Notes: generated from the letters alone by a model not told the origin. Counted from the stretch's first letter, positions 36,532 through 46,194 are shown. The stretch is DNA of 57,120 nucleotides from Parashewanella sp049608225 (GCA_049608225.1 JBMYXI010000014.1:1-57120), one strand, 5' to 3'. Made by a program: numbers and translations.

Positions 36532-37980
36532 TTAAATTGTATGAGCTTCTAACGGCTCGATTTTGAACTTGAAATAAGCATAACTGCCACTGATCAACGG
36601 GCAAATTAGGTTAAAGAACGCGAACGGTAAATAAGCTATGGTGGCAACACCTAAGGTACTTGCCATAAAGGCACCACAGGTATTCCAAGGTACTAATGGA
36701 CTTGTGATTGTTGCGGAGTCTTCCAAAGAACGACTTAAATTGACCGCTGCTAAATTACGCTTGGCATATTCAAGTTTTAGCATTCTTCCGGGTAATAAAA
36801 TTGCAATATATTGATCACCGCAAACAATATTGGCACCAATACCACAGCCAAGAGTAGCAATGATCAAACTTGAACCACTGGAAACCGTTTTCATTATACC
36901 TTCAAGCAGACGTGCCAACAGGCCGGTTACTTCCATTACGCCACCAAAAGCCATTGCACATAAAATTAACCAAACGGTTGTAACCATACTACTCATGCCA
37001 CCACGACTGAGTAAGCTATCTAATACATTATCGCCAGTATTTGCTGTGTAGCCATCAAACATGGCAATCCAAATACCTTTTACTAAAGCAACGACAGGCA
37101 ATAGTTGAGTATCATTAACAGAGTGAATAATTGAATCATACTGAAAAATAGCCGCACAAATTGCACCAGCTAAAGTGCCTAAAATCACTGTTGGAAAGGC
37201 TGGTATTTTCTTGTAGGCAAGCCCAAGCACAACGAATAGTGGAAATAGCAAGAGTACATTTGGCTCAAACTCTTTTTCAAGTAAATGTAAACTGGCAGTA
37301 AGATTAGTATTTAATTCACTAGTGTCAGTATTTAAGCCCATAAAGAAAAAGATGATCAGGGCAATGATGATGCTAGGTACAGTGGTCCAAGTCATGTAAC
37401 GAATATGGCTAAAAATATCGGTTCCGGCAACCGCTGGAGCTAAGTTAGTGGTATCGGAAAGCGGTGACATTTTGTCGCCAAAGTAGGCTCCACTAATAAT
37501 GGCGCCCGCTGTAATTTCAACACTCAACCCCATCGCTGATGCAATACCAATTAAGGCAATACCTAAGGTGCCTGCAACCGTCCAAGAACTGCCGACGCTA
37601 AGCGCAATTAAGGCACAAAGAATACAACAAGCTGCATAAAAGTATTCTGGGTTCAGTACCTGCATTCCATAATAAATCATGGTGGGAACAGTTCCAGCCA
37701 AGATCCAAGTACCAATCAAAGAACCGACACTGAATAAAATGAGTAGGGCTGGCGTGGCAATGCTGATGCCTTCAACAATGCCTTTTTCCATTTCGTTCCA
37801 GCTATAGCCATTTTTCCAACCGATCACTAATGCAACACAAGCAGCAAGGATCAGCGCGATTTGGTTTGCTCCTGAAGAGCTATCAGATGAAAATAAATAC
37901 ACAGCTGCCATCAGCATGGTAATTAGTGCAAAAACAGGCAGCAGTGCGTCCAGCAATTTGGCTGGTTTATGTTGAGACAT
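36532..37980 (-). CDS. nhaC: Na+/H+ antiporter NhaC family
   Basis: 482 residues with eleven or twelve predicted membrane helices. Conserved antiporter segments are VGSSWTVAGTLGIALIG, AGAIISGAYFGDKMSPLSDTTNLAPAV and, near the end, NLSRSLEDSATITSPLVPWNTCGAFM, as in NhaC of Bacillus. It exchanges Na+ for H+ at the inner membrane, fitting a marine host. The ATG at 37980 has AGGG about ten bases upstream; a frame to 38037 adds 19 residues without a better start. Convergent with the disrupted gene on its left. Confidence 0.88.
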   Translation of the reverse strand: MSQHKPAKLLDALLPVFALITMLMAAVYLFSSDSSSGANQIALILAACVALVIGWKNGYSWNEMEKGIVEGISIATPALLILFSVGSLIGTWILAGTVPTMIYYGMQVLNPEYFYAACCILCALIALSVGSSWTVAGTLGIALIGIASAMGLSVEITAGAIISGAYFGDKMSPLSDTTNLAPAVAGTDIFSHIRYMTWTTVPSIIIALIIFFFMGLNTDTSELNTNLTASLHLLEKEFEPNVLLLFPLFVVLGLAYKKIPAFPTVILGTLAGAICAAIFQYDSIIHSVNDTQLLPVVALVKGIWIAMFDGYTANTGDNVLDSLLSRGGMSSMVTTVWLILCAMAFGGVMEVTGLLARLLEGIMKTVSSGSSLIIATLGCGIGANIVCGDQYIAILLPGRMLKLEYAKRNLAAVNLSRSLEDSATITSPLVPWNTCGAFMASTLGVATIAYLPFAFFNLICPLISGSYAYFKFKIEPLEAHTI

Positions 37981-38133
37981 CGCAGGTTTCCCTATTGTTA
38001 TTTTTATATCGCTGGTGGGAATCGTGACATAGATCACCTAGTTTTGTCGAATATTCTAGTAGGTATTGATGTGCACCGATTGATTTTATTACAACTTGAG
38101 GCTTATTTTTTACTCGTAGAAAGATTTGGAAAG

Positions 38134-38159
38134 ACAACCGAGAAAATGTTCTCGGTTGT
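38134..38159 (-). terminator. Terminator after mutY-yggX
   Basis: ACAACCGAGAA pairs with TTCTCGGTTGT around a 4-base loop, seven bases past the yggX stop on the minus strand. A short pyrimidine tail follows. Confidence 0.8.
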
Positions 38160-38165
38160 TGGTCA

Positions 38166-38438
38166 TTATTTAGTTTCAGGCACGTAACCTTCAACTTTCA
38201 CATCTTTACCTTCAAATAAAAACTCGACCATATGGGTTTCTAGCATTTTACGGTCATCAGCATTCATCATGTTCAATTTATGCTCATTGATCAGCATAGT
38301 TTGTTTCTTTTGCCATAATCCCCATGCTTCTTTGCTGATGCTATCAAAAATCCGTTTACCTATTTCGCCTGGGTACAGTTGAAAATCTAACCCATCTGCT
38401 TCTTTATTTAGATAAACGCAATTTACTGTGCGAGCCAT
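38166..38438 (-). CDS. yggX: Fe(2+)-trafficking / oxidative damage protection protein YggX
   Basis: 90 residues, full length for the family. Landmarks are MARTVNCVYLNKEADGLDFQ (conserved Cys 7), YPGEIGKRI, ISKEAWGLWQKKQTMLINE and KLNMMNADDRKMLE. YggX helps protect labile iron-sulfur enzymes and limits iron-driven damage. It follows mutY by nine bases, the conserved enterobacterial and Shewanella order, so it is co-transcribed with a [4Fe-4S] glycosylase. Confidence 0.95.
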   Translation of the reverse strand: MARTVNCVYLNKEADGLDFQLYPGEIGKRIFDSISKEAWGLWQKKQTMLINEHKLNMMNADDRKMLETHMVEFLFEGKDVKVEGYVPETK

Positions 38439-38447
38439 AGTTATTCC

Positions 38448-39512
38448 TTAATTAATATTCGCTTTTACTTCATCTATTAGGCGAGTGGTGGCTGCGGCTA
38501 AACCAACTTGTTCTGGGTCGGTTAGGCTGTACCACAAGCCAGAATAAGGTGCCTGTTGGCTTTCTGTTACCTCATGTTTGCTTACTGGTAAGTTTACCAG
38601 AGTTGCTTGTATATCTAAATGGAAGTGACTGAAGGTATGACGAAAGCCTGTTAATGATTGTTGTTTTTCAGTTATGCCGAGTTGCTCTAGATGTGCATTC
38701 AGCTGTTGTTGGGTTTCAAATTCAGGAAAACACCACAATCCGCCCCAAATTCCTTCATTTGGGCGTTGTTTCAAATAGATTTGCTGATTGGTTTGTAAAA
38801 TTAAATAGAAAGCATTCTTGCTGGGCTTATCTGCTTTCGGTTTTTTAGTGGGAAAATCCATTTGCTTGCCTTGTCGTTGAGCTTGGCAGTCAATCGCAAT
38901 CGGGCAATCTTCACATTTAGGTTTGGAGCGAGTACAAATTGTTGCGCCCATATCCATCATGGCTTGGTTATATTTTTCAATCTGTTGCGCTGGCGTGTAC
39001 TGCTGCGCAAGTTGCCACAAGTTATTCTCAACTTGTTTCTTACCTGGCCAGCCTTCAATTGCGCCATGACGAGCTAATACACGCTTTACATTACCATCTA
39101 AAATAGCGAAGTGTTTATTTAATGATAACGACAAAATGGCACCAGCCGTAGAGCGGCCAATACCCGATAAAGCAACGACATCATCAAATTCGGTTGGGAA
39201 AACCCCTTGATAGTTATCTCGAATATGTTGCGCAGCTTTATGTAAGTTTCTGGCTCTGGCGTAATAACCGAGTCCTGTCCAATGATGTAAAACGGTATCA
39301 GGATCTGCATTTGCAAGGGTAATAATGTCAGGGAAACTTTGCATGAAGCGTTCAAAGTATGGGATCACAGTTGCAACTTGAGTTTGCTGCAGCATGATTT
39401 CTGAAACCCATACTTTATATGGGGTTTTATTGAGCTGCCAAGGTAAGGTTTTTCGACCGTGAATATCGTACCAATCGATAATACGTTTGGAGAAGCTGGG
39501 TAATTGTTTCAT
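38448..39512 (-). CDS. mutY: A/G-specific adenine DNA glycosylase MutY
   Basis: 354 residues. The N-terminal catalytic domain has the Glu in SEIMLQQTQVATV, the HhH motif LSGIGRSTAGAI and the Asp in LDGNVKR. The [4Fe-4S] ligands are in CTRSKPKCEDCPIAIDC (C-x6-C-x2-C-x5-C). The C-terminal NUDIX-like domain, which reads 8-oxoguanine, is complete (GIWGGLWCFPEF, then GFRHTFSHFHLDI). It removes A opposite 8-oxoG. First gene of the mutY-yggX operon, divergent from trmB. Confidence 0.95.
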   Translation of the reverse strand: MKQLPSFSKRIIDWYDIHGRKTLPWQLNKTPYKVWVSEIMLQQTQVATVIPYFERFMQSFPDIITLANADPDTVLHHWTGLGYYARARNLHKAAQHIRDNYQGVFPTEFDDVVALSGIGRSTAGAILSLSLNKHFAILDGNVKRVLARHGAIEGWPGKKQVENNLWQLAQQYTPAQQIEKYNQAMMDMGATICTRSKPKCEDCPIAIDCQAQRQGKQMDFPTKKPKADKPSKNAFYLILQTNQQIYLKQRPNEGIWGGLWCFPEFETQQQLNAHLEQLGITEKQQSLTGFRHTFSHFHLDIQATLVNLPVSKHEVTESQQAPYSGLWYSLTDPEQVGLAAATTRLIDEVKANIN

Positions 39513-39646
39513 AACGTAAGTGTATCATTGTGAGGCTTAGGCTGTGAACGACGTTGTTGATCGTATGTTTAAAAAAACACAAGACTTGCACTGCTGGTAA
39601 ATCTTTGGATAATACACCCTCTTTTTTAAGCTGGATTGGAGCGATA

Positions 39647-40363
39647 ATGAGCGAAGTTACTACGGCTGAATTTAACGAAGAAGGCAAATACTTACGAAAA
39701 GTAAGAAGTTTTGTCTTGCGAGAAGGTCGATTGACCAAAGGTCAGGCGCAAGCAATTGAATCTCATTGGGCGACAATGGGACTTGAATATACACCAGAAC
39801 ATATAGACTTGAATGCGATTTTTGGGCGAGATGCTGATACTGTGCTTGAAATTGGTTTTGGTATGGGGGCATCACTGGTTGAGATGGCAGCAGCTGCACC
39901 AGAACAAAATTATATTGGTATTGAAGTTCATCAGCCTGGAATTGGTACTTGTTTATCAAGTGCGGCTGAAGCTGAAGTGAGTAATCTTAGAGTTTATCAT
40001 CATGATGCGGTTGAAGTATTAGAAAACTCTATTGCCGATGGTTCATTAGCAAGAATTCAACTGTTTTTCCCAGATCCTTGGCACAAAAAGCGCCACCATA
40101 AGCGTCGTATCGTACAGCCTGAGTTCGTCGAATTATTAAGACGTAAATTAAAGGTTGGTGGTGTATTTCATATGGCGACCGATTGGGAAAACTATGCTGA
40201 GCATATGTTAGAAGTCATGTCTGCGGCTGAAGGCTATAAAAATCAGTCACAAAGTAATGATTATGTTGCCCGTCCAGCACATCGTCCGTTAACCAAATTT
40301 GAAGCCCGTGGCCAACGCTTAGGTCACGGCGTTTGGGATTTAATGTTCGAACGTGTGAAGTAA
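39647..40363 (+). CDS. trmB: tRNA (guanine-N7-)-methyltransferase TrmB
   Basis: 238 residues from the ATG at 39647, which has TTGGAG seven bases upstream; an earlier ATG at 39554 gives an uncharacteristic extension. SAM-binding motif LEIGFGMGASLVEMA, then FFPDPWHKKRHHKRR and the C-terminal TKFEARGQRLGHGVWDL are diagnostic. It makes m7G46 in tRNAs. Divergent from mutY as in E. coli relatives where trmB, mutY and yggX are neighbours. A strong hairpin follows. Confidence 0.95.
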   Translation: MSEVTTAEFNEEGKYLRKVRSFVLREGRLTKGQAQAIESHWATMGLEYTPEHIDLNAIFGRDADTVLEIGFGMGASLVEMAAAAPEQNYIGIEVHQPGIGTCLSSAAEAEVSNLRVYHHDAVEVLENSIADGSLARIQLFFPDPWHKKRHHKRRIVQPEFVELLRRKLKVGGVFHMATDWENYAEHMLEVMSAAEGYKNQSQSNDYVARPAHRPLTKFEARGQRLGHGVWDLMFERVK

Positions 40364-40373
40364 AGCTTCGAAA

Positions 40374-40400
40374 AAGAGTTGGTGAAATTCACCAACTCTT
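40374..40400 (+). terminator. Terminator after trmB
   Basis: AAGAGTTGGTG and CACCAACTCTT form 11 pairs with an AAATT loop, ten bases after the stop; a T-rich tail follows. Confidence 0.8.
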
Positions 40401-40532
40401 AGTTACTTTTTCACATTTTTAACTTTCATCTTCCTTCGTTTTATTATTTATTTATTATTTTTCAGTGTGTTAATGTTTTTGGCATGATTCGAGCTTAGTA
40501 CCAAGCATCTCTTTGATAAAAGGAATTGTGTT

Positions 40533-41318
40533 ATGAAAGATAAATTAGCGACGCTTGCTGTCATCATCAGTTCATTAGTAACTATCAACATTGCCAGTGC
40601 GCATGAATCGAGCTGTAATGTATCACTTAATCATGATATTTCTTTGCGGAACAATGCACTTACGGTTTCAAATAACGGCAAAGTTCAATATCAGATAAAA
40701 AACCATAACCTATTTATAGATGGTAAAAAAATTACTTTGAACTCAGCTCAGGAAAAACTATTAACTCAGTATGAAACTGCAGTTAAAGAACAAATCCCTG
40801 AAGTCGTTGAGTTGGTGACGGATGCGGTTGATTTGGCACAAGATGCAGTAGGTACTGCGATGAAACCGCTGCTTGGTGAAGCTACAGCAAAGAAAGTTGA
40901 TCAATTAATGTCGAAACTTTCAGACAAGATTGCTTCTGTCGCCCACAAAAATGAAAATGGTTATTTCTTAGGCTCAACAGAGCAAGCGTTCGATAAGGCT
41001 TTTGATCAACATTTTGAGCAAGAAATGGAAAATGTTATCCAGAATTCACTCGGCAGTATTATGATCAATGTTGGCAACATACTTATGAGTTCTGAAGGTG
41101 GAAGCTTCACCGAAAAAATGGCGTCTTTTGAGCGAAAGATTGAATCAATGGCGGAGCAAATCGAACAAAATATTGAAGGGCGAGCTGATCAGTTTGAGCA
41201 AAAAGCACAACTGATGTGCCAAGATTTTAAATCAATCGCGGAACTAGAAACAAAGGTTAGAGCCGCAATCCCGCAACTATCTAAGATATCTGCATCAATT
41301 TCTACTTCGAAAAGCTAA
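40533..41318 (+). CDS. DUF2884 exported protein (YggN family)
   Basis: 261 residues with a signal peptide ending ASA. The mature part opens with a Cys (SCNVSLNHDISL) that may pair with the Cys near the end (LMCQDF). Middle segments YQIKNHNLFIDGKKI and NGYFLGSTEQAFDKAFDQHFEQEME fit YggN/DUF2884, a periplasmic helical protein of unknown function encoded near trmB-mutY-yggX in enterics and Shewanella. AAAGGA at 40518-40523 precedes the ATG. Terminator at 41346. Confidence 0.8.
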   Translation: MKDKLATLAVIISSLVTINIASAHESSCNVSLNHDISLRNNALTVSNNGKVQYQIKNHNLFIDGKKITLNSAQEKLLTQYETAVKEQIPEVVELVTDAVDLAQDAVGTAMKPLLGEATAKKVDQLMSKLSDKIASVAHKNENGYFLGSTEQAFDKAFDQHFEQEMENVIQNSLGSIMINVGNILMSSEGGSFTEKMASFERKIESMAEQIEQNIEGRADQFEQKAQLMCQDFKSIAELETKVRAAIPQLSKISASISTSKS

Positions 41319-41345
41319 TTTTAATCCAATCACTCCTTGGACTTT

Positions 41346-41370
41346 GAGAAGCCGTTGGCTTCTCTTTTTT
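41346..41370 (+). terminator. Rho-independent terminator after the DUF2884 gene
   Basis: GAGAAGCC pairs with GGCTTCTC around a GTT loop and is followed by six T residues. Confidence 0.92.
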
Positions 41371-41461
41371 ATTCTAATTACATTATTCGTCGTTCATTTT
41401 TTGCTCGCTTTGTATAAATTACTCAGTAATTTTAATTTTTCGATAGCAATTTTTTACCAAT

Positions 41462-41662
41462 ATGCAAGCATTGTTAAAATTATGTTTATATATTCGAAAG
41501 CGATTACAAGAAAATAAAGCCGATCTGAAATGTTTCTTATCTGCGAAAAGGAATTTCGTACCATTAAGTAGAGTACTTGATGTCTATTCTGCTAAAGGGA
41601 TTAGTGAACTTAAAGTAGTGGTATTCGTTCTGTCATCCCTAGATGGTGTTATTAAAAAATAA
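41462..41662 (+). CDS. Possible 66-residue basic protein
   Basis: The frame reads MQALLKLCLYIRKRLQENK and onwards, basic and weakly hydrophobic at the end, and ends 21 bases before the TonB receptor start. No ribosome site precedes the ATG and no family is recognised. It may be leader RNA of the receptor gene instead of a gene. Confidence 0.2.
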   Translation: MQALLKLCLYIRKRLQENKADLKCFLSAKRNFVPLSRVLDVYSAKGISELKVVVFVLSSLDGVIKK

Positions 41663-41683
41663 TAGTCTTCGGGGGAAGTCTAC

Positions 41684-44272
41684 ATGGCAATGAATGCTAA
41701 TAAACAAAAATGGAATACGTTAAATACAATTACCAAAGCAATGCTATCAGTGTTTGCGGTTACACCACTTTATCTAGTTGCAGAAGAAAACAACGATGAA
41801 GAGATAGAGGTAATGCAAGTCACAGCACAAAAACGGGTTCAAAGTATCTTAGATGTGCCAGTGACATTAAGTGCCGTAAATGCCGATACAATGGAAGAAA
41901 GTAGCGCCATTTCTTTAAGTGATATTGATAAATTCATCCCTGGATTTGATTTTGACAATGGCAATGTTACTCAAGCTGGCGTCAGTATTCGTGGTATTTC
42001 CAGCCCTAATATTAGTGTGGGTGGCGATCCATCTTCAGCGACATTCTATGATGATGTCTATATGCCTCGTGCAGCTCAAAATGTTTTATTCTCAGACTTG
42101 TCACGTGTTGAAGTTCTGAAAGGGCCACAAGGCACCTTGTTCGGACGAAATGCAGCGATGGGCGTGGTAAATGTTGTACCAAACTCACCTAATAGCGAAT
42201 TTGAAGGTTTTGCCAAAGCAACATTTGGCAGTGATAATCTGCATCGTTTTGAAGGCATGCTGAACCTACCTCTGAATGAAAATATGTATTTTCGAGGTAA
42301 CATTCTTAGTAATAAACAAGATGGATTTATTGAAAATATTTCTCGTCCTGATTGGAGTCGCGGCAGTAAAATTTGGGACCCTGGTGCGAAAAATCATACT
42401 GCAGCAAGAGTTGCTTTTAAATGGGATATATCAGACGTCACAGATTTTCAACTCTCTTATGATTGGGATGACCTCAACCAAGCACCACCAATGGCGATAG
42501 GTACCAGTCAGTATGCTTATAATAAAGGCAAAACACCTTTCGCAGATAAAGTTGAAAATGATGTAAAAGATGGTGTCGAATCGCGTGATATGTATGGTAT
42601 CACAACCAAAATTAACCATGATTTTAATGATGAATGGTCGATGAAGTATGTCGCGAGTTACCGTAAATGGGAAACAGAAAATTTAGCTGACGAAGATGGC
42701 ACGGGTGATCGCACTCGTTATTTTGATACCAACAACAAAGAAGACTCTGATATCTTTTATACTGAAATTCAGTTCAACTATATTTCAGATACGATAAACG
42801 CCGTCACGGGTTTTTCTTATTCCAAAGAAAACGTCAAGCAAGTCACCGATCTTAATTTGACCGCAGATACAGCAGCACGACTCATTACTGGTGGCTTAAA
42901 TCAATTTATAAAAGGCAAGGTGGCTGAGAAGGTCGCGGGTAAAATTGGTGGTAATACCGATGAAGCGGCAAAACGTGTCGCAGGACCTGATGCAACATTT
43001 GCGGGTCTTGTTGATCGAGAATTCAAAGCTAGTGGTTTAGCAATGGAGCATTTTTGGAATGCAGATGAATGGGCAAGAACACTAACGGCATTAGGTTTTG
43101 CAGATCAAATCATGGCAGGTATTGGTATGCCAGGTAAACCTTTGACTGCAGACATTGTTAGAGCAACGGGCGATGTAACCTATAATCTTGTATCGCAAAA
43201 GCTAGGCAATCCAGCAATATTTGGCCCAGGAAATTCGGGTAAATTCTGGCGTGAAACCATTGCTAATACGGGAGATTTCACTAACTGGGGGGTATTTGCA
43301 GATGTCGACTATGCAATAACTGATGAATGGCACGTGATCGCTGGAGTTAGATATTCAAGGGACAGCAAAGATTTTACTTGGGATATTGGCAAAAATACAT
43401 TTAATGCGATCAAGCCTGGCGTTCCTAATTTGATTTTTCAACCGGTCAATCTCGCAGTTTCTGATAGTTGGAACAAAGTGACAGGACGTTTAGTGACCAG
43501 TTATAAGCTAAGCGATGAACATATGATGTTCGCCTCTTATTCGACGGGTTATAAGTCCGGTGGCTTTGATTCTTTAAAACCAACCAAAGAAGCATTTAAA
43601 CCTGAAGAAACCACTAACTTTGAAATTGGTTATAAAGGTGTTCTTTGGGATCAGTTAGTGGCCAATGTGAGTGTTTATTATCTGCAATTGGAAAACTTTC
43701 AAAAAGCCATTGACTCTAAAGCGCCGGGTAACAGCCAAGCTATTCCAACCATCATTAACGAAGATCGTGACATTAAAGGGCTGGAGTTCGATTTACGCTG
43801 GAATGTATCTGAGACTTTAGTTGTGGGTGCTTTGAGTGAAATCCGCACCACTAAAGACACTACGCCTGATTTTTATAATGGTGAAGGTAAGCTTGTTAAA
43901 GCAACGTCGATGTCAAAGGATGCTGCGACAGATTATACCTTGTTACTCGATTGGATGCCTGATTTCGGTATCGGTAATACGAATGTCCATCTCGATTACG
44001 TATTTCGTGAAAACATCAATGACGAAGAAGTGGGTCTAGAGGATTATAAAAAGCGTGTTGCTGGTTATTTTAAAGATACGCAAGATTTAAACGCGCGTAT
44101 TTCATGGACTAATGAAGCAGATTCACTAGAGGTTGGTTTGTGGGTGAAAAACCTCATGGATAATAGAGTGGTCGAAGGGCTTGGTGGACTTGCAGCTGAT
44201 GCGCTTGGTACACCATTTGGACGTGTTAACCGTGGTCGCGAAATCGGCATTGATCTGAAATTTAACTTTTAA
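41684..44272 (+). CDS. Large TonB-dependent receptor
   Basis: 862 residues. An N-terminal export segment (about 1-32) is followed by a TonB box (EVMQVTAQKR), a plug (VPVTLSAVNA, VSIRGISSPN, SRVEVLKGPQGTLFGRNAAMGVVNVV) and a barrel ending GREIGIDLKFNF. It is longer than the siderophore receptor at 1185. The extra length includes an insert of about 120 residues at roughly 395-515, Ala/Gly-rich, which is likely an extracellular loop. Receptors of this RQGTLFGRNA-type plug in Alteromonadales often take up carbohydrates, aromatics or steroids. A terminator separates it from an AraC-type gene; the ligand is unknown. Confidence 0.87.
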   Translation: MAMNANKQKWNTLNTITKAMLSVFAVTPLYLVAEENNDEEIEVMQVTAQKRVQSILDVPVTLSAVNADTMEESSAISLSDIDKFIPGFDFDNGNVTQAGVSIRGISSPNISVGGDPSSATFYDDVYMPRAAQNVLFSDLSRVEVLKGPQGTLFGRNAAMGVVNVVPNSPNSEFEGFAKATFGSDNLHRFEGMLNLPLNENMYFRGNILSNKQDGFIENISRPDWSRGSKIWDPGAKNHTAARVAFKWDISDVTDFQLSYDWDDLNQAPPMAIGTSQYAYNKGKTPFADKVENDVKDGVESRDMYGITTKINHDFNDEWSMKYVASYRKWETENLADEDGTGDRTRYFDTNNKEDSDIFYTEIQFNYISDTINAVTGFSYSKENVKQVTDLNLTADTAARLITGGLNQFIKGKVAEKVAGKIGGNTDEAAKRVAGPDATFAGLVDREFKASGLAMEHFWNADEWARTLTALGFADQIMAGIGMPGKPLTADIVRATGDVTYNLVSQKLGNPAIFGPGNSGKFWRETIANTGDFTNWGVFADVDYAITDEWHVIAGVRYSRDSKDFTWDIGKNTFNAIKPGVPNLIFQPVNLAVSDSWNKVTGRLVTSYKLSDEHMMFASYSTGYKSGGFDSLKPTKEAFKPEETTNFEIGYKGVLWDQLVANVSVYYLQLENFQKAIDSKAPGNSQAIPTIINEDRDIKGLEFDLRWNVSETLVVGALSEIRTTKDTTPDFYNGEGKLVKATSMSKDAATDYTLLLDWMPDFGIGNTNVHLDYVFRENINDEEVGLEDYKKRVAGYFKDTQDLNARISWTNEADSLEVGLWVKNLMDNRVVEGLGGLAADALGTPFGRVNRGREIGIDLKFNF

Positions 44273-44284
44273 CCCAAACCTGAC

Positions 44285-44316
44285 AAAAAGCGCTCACTAA
44301 TTAGTGGGCGTTTTTT
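44285..44316 (+). terminator. Terminator after the large TonB receptor
   Basis: CGCTCACTA pairs with TAGTGGGCG (one wobble pair), flanked by an A-run and a T6 run, 15 bases past the stop. Confidence 0.9.
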
Positions 44317-44411
44317 ATGCTCCGTGTAACATGTTGTTGTGTAAAGTTTACTTATTGTTAAAAGTGTGTAGTATTTTGAGTTACTAGAATAAACAACAAT
44401 AAGACATTTGG

Positions 44412-45449
44412 ATGTTGACAACCTTTTTTTTTCACTTCGCATTTGCACAAATGTGTTTGTGCATTTTCATTTTGGCTAAACACGGAAGACAAAGTCAGTC
44501 TGCATTAATGTTTTTAATATTAATGCTTTCAGGTTGTGGTTATGTTTTAAGTTCACTTTACATGTCAGACGGGCAAGCCAATTTTTTCAGTTTACTTGGA
44601 TTTGTCTCAGGCAATGCATTACCCGGTATATTTTGGTTAACCAGCTTAACGGTATTTGGTGAGCAAGATGATTTAAAGTTTAAACATTATGCTATCGGCT
44701 CGAGTACATTGGTATTCCCCATCATAGTTAACAGCTTAGTAGCAGGCTTGGCCGCAGGTCCGACTGAATCCGCGCTTGTTTCCGTTTCTGGCTATGGTCA
44801 ATTGCTGCTGGAGTTAGCGTTAATTTTGCACGCGTTATACATATCGCTATCTAATTGGCGCAATGATTTAGTTCAAGAGCGGCGATATATTCGAGGCGCG
44901 GTGATTAGTGCGACAGCGGTTTACATTGCTTCTATTATCATTTTTGAGCAGGTGTTACAGCTCCAAGGTAATGGACTGGAATTATTCAAAGGTACTTTGC
45001 TAGCAATTTTGGTTTTCGTTGTTAATTTACTATTGATTGAGGTAAAGATTAATGTGCTTTTTGCTGATAAGTCGCCAGCGGTTGAAAAGCAAACTCTCGT
45101 TAAAAAGACACCGAATAAAGAGTTGCAAAGGATCATTCACTCGATGGAGGCTGAGAAATTATATCAACAAGATGGTATGACGATTTCAACTTTATCGAAA
45201 CATGTTGCTGTTCATGAATATAAACTTAGGCATTTGATCAATGGTGAGTTAAATTTTCGTAACTTCAATGATTTCTTAAATCATTATCGCATCAAAGAAG
45301 TCTCTGAAAAATTAACGCTACCAGAATTAGCTCAGACTCCGATTTTAACGCTCGCTTTGGAAAGTGGCTTTCGTTCTTTAAGTTCATTTAATAAAGCCTT
45401 TAAAACAACTCATGGCATGACACCAACAGAGTTCAGAAAGCAAAATTAA
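44412..45449 (+). CDS. Membrane-anchored AraC-family transcriptional regulator
   Basis: 345 residues. The first 215 carry six or seven hydrophobic helices. The last 110 form an AraC/XylS DNA-binding domain: first helix-turn-helix around ISTLSKHVAVHEYKLRHLI, second around ILTLALESGFRSLSSFNKAFKTTHGMTPTEFRK. This membrane-sensor AraC type is common in marine gammaproteobacteria. It lies between the TonB receptor and the cytochrome/MauG operon in the same direction and is the obvious candidate controller of either. A terminator at 45468 separates it from the cytochrome genes. Confidence 0.85.
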   Translation: MLTTFFFHFAFAQMCLCIFILAKHGRQSQSALMFLILMLSGCGYVLSSLYMSDGQANFFSLLGFVSGNALPGIFWLTSLTVFGEQDDLKFKHYAIGSSTLVFPIIVNSLVAGLAAGPTESALVSVSGYGQLLLELALILHALYISLSNWRNDLVQERRYIRGAVISATAVYIASIIIFEQVLQLQGNGLELFKGTLLAILVFVVNLLLIEVKINVLFADKSPAVEKQTLVKKTPNKELQRIIHSMEAEKLYQQDGMTISTLSKHVAVHEYKLRHLINGELNFRNFNDFLNHYRIKEVSEKLTLPELAQTPILTLALESGFRSLSSFNKAFKTTHGMTPTEFRKQN

Positions 45450-45467
45450 TCATAGTAGGAAATCATT

Positions 45468-45502
45468 AAAGCTGACGGATTTTGAAATTCGTCAGCTTTT
45501 TT
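45468..45502 (+). terminator. Terminator after the AraC-type gene
   Basis: AAAGCTGACG pairs with CGTCAGCTTT, with further ATTT/AAAT pairing inside, and is followed by a T-run. Confidence 0.9.
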
Positions 45503-45573
45503 ATGACTTTTCGTCAGCATCGCCCAACAATAGCTCATAGGATAAGTTCATGTTTTGTTAACTGGTGAGCGAG

Positions 45574-46194
45574 ATGGGACGTATACAAAAAAAAATAACT
45601 CGTCTTTTATTATCTTTCATATTAACTGGCACATCTTTTATGGCTTTCTCAGGAGGAGAAGCGTTATACAAAAGCTGCATAGCCTGTCATGGTGTTAATG
45701 GAGAAGGCAATAAGGCATTGCATTCGCCTAAGCTGGCTGGACAACCTTCTTGGTATCTCATTCGGCAGCTGGAAAATTTCCAAAATAATTATCGTGGAAG
45801 TAACGCGGCAGATACTTACGGTCTGCAAATGGCACCGATGGCAAAGCTGTTAGAGTCAAAGCAAGATATAGCGCAAGTTGCGCAATACATATCCTCCCTG
45901 CCAAGTAAGAAATTATCACCACAAGCCAGCAGTAGCTATGAAAGTGGTTATCGTCACTATCAAGCTAAGTGCGGTGCTTGCCATGGTGGCAGTGGTGAAG
46001 GGAATAAATCATTTAACGCCCCAAGAATTGCTGGGCAGCATCTTGGTTATCTTAAAAGGCAAATGGCTCACTTCAAAAAAGGTATTCGAGGTTATCACAA
46101 GCAAGATAAATACGGACGTCAAATGGCAATGATGTCACGTGTGGTTACAGATAAAGAATTAGCGGATATTTTGGCCTATGTTTCGAAATTATAA
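45574..46194 (+). CDS. Diheme class I cytochrome c (c4-like)
   Basis: 206 residues from the ATG at 45574 (GGTGAG at 45564-45569; a GTG three codons upstream is inside this site). After a signal peptide ending AFS come two homologous cytochrome halves: CIACH at residues 35-39 and CGACH at 133-137. Each half has a downstream LAGQP- or IAGQ-type loop and a Met ligand segment (MAPMAKLL, MAMMSRVV). This is the c4/c553 layout, a periplasmic electron shuttle. It overlaps the MauG-type gene by 17 bases and is its likely electron partner. Confidence 0.87.
   Translation: MGRIQKKITRLLLSFILTGTSFMAFSGGEALYKSCIACHGVNGEGNKALHSPKLAGQPSWYLIRQLENFQNNYRGSNAADTYGLQMAPMAKLLESKQDIAQVAQYISSLPSKKLSPQASSSYESGYRHYQAKCGACHGGSGEGNKSFNAPRIAGQHLGYLKRQMAHFKKGIRGYHKQDKYGRQMAMMSRVVTDKELADILAYVSKL

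Larger units (their letters stand above)
41319..41683. other. Intergenic region with terminator and an unsupported small frame
   Basis: It contains the DUF2884 terminator (41346-41370) and AT-rich DNA with the presumed promoter of the TonB receptor gene. A 66-codon frame (41462-41662) is listed separately at low confidence. Confidence 0.45.

Noticed and set aside
39554..39646. Extended trmB start
   Set aside because: Family proteins start near the ATG at 39647, which has TTGGAG.
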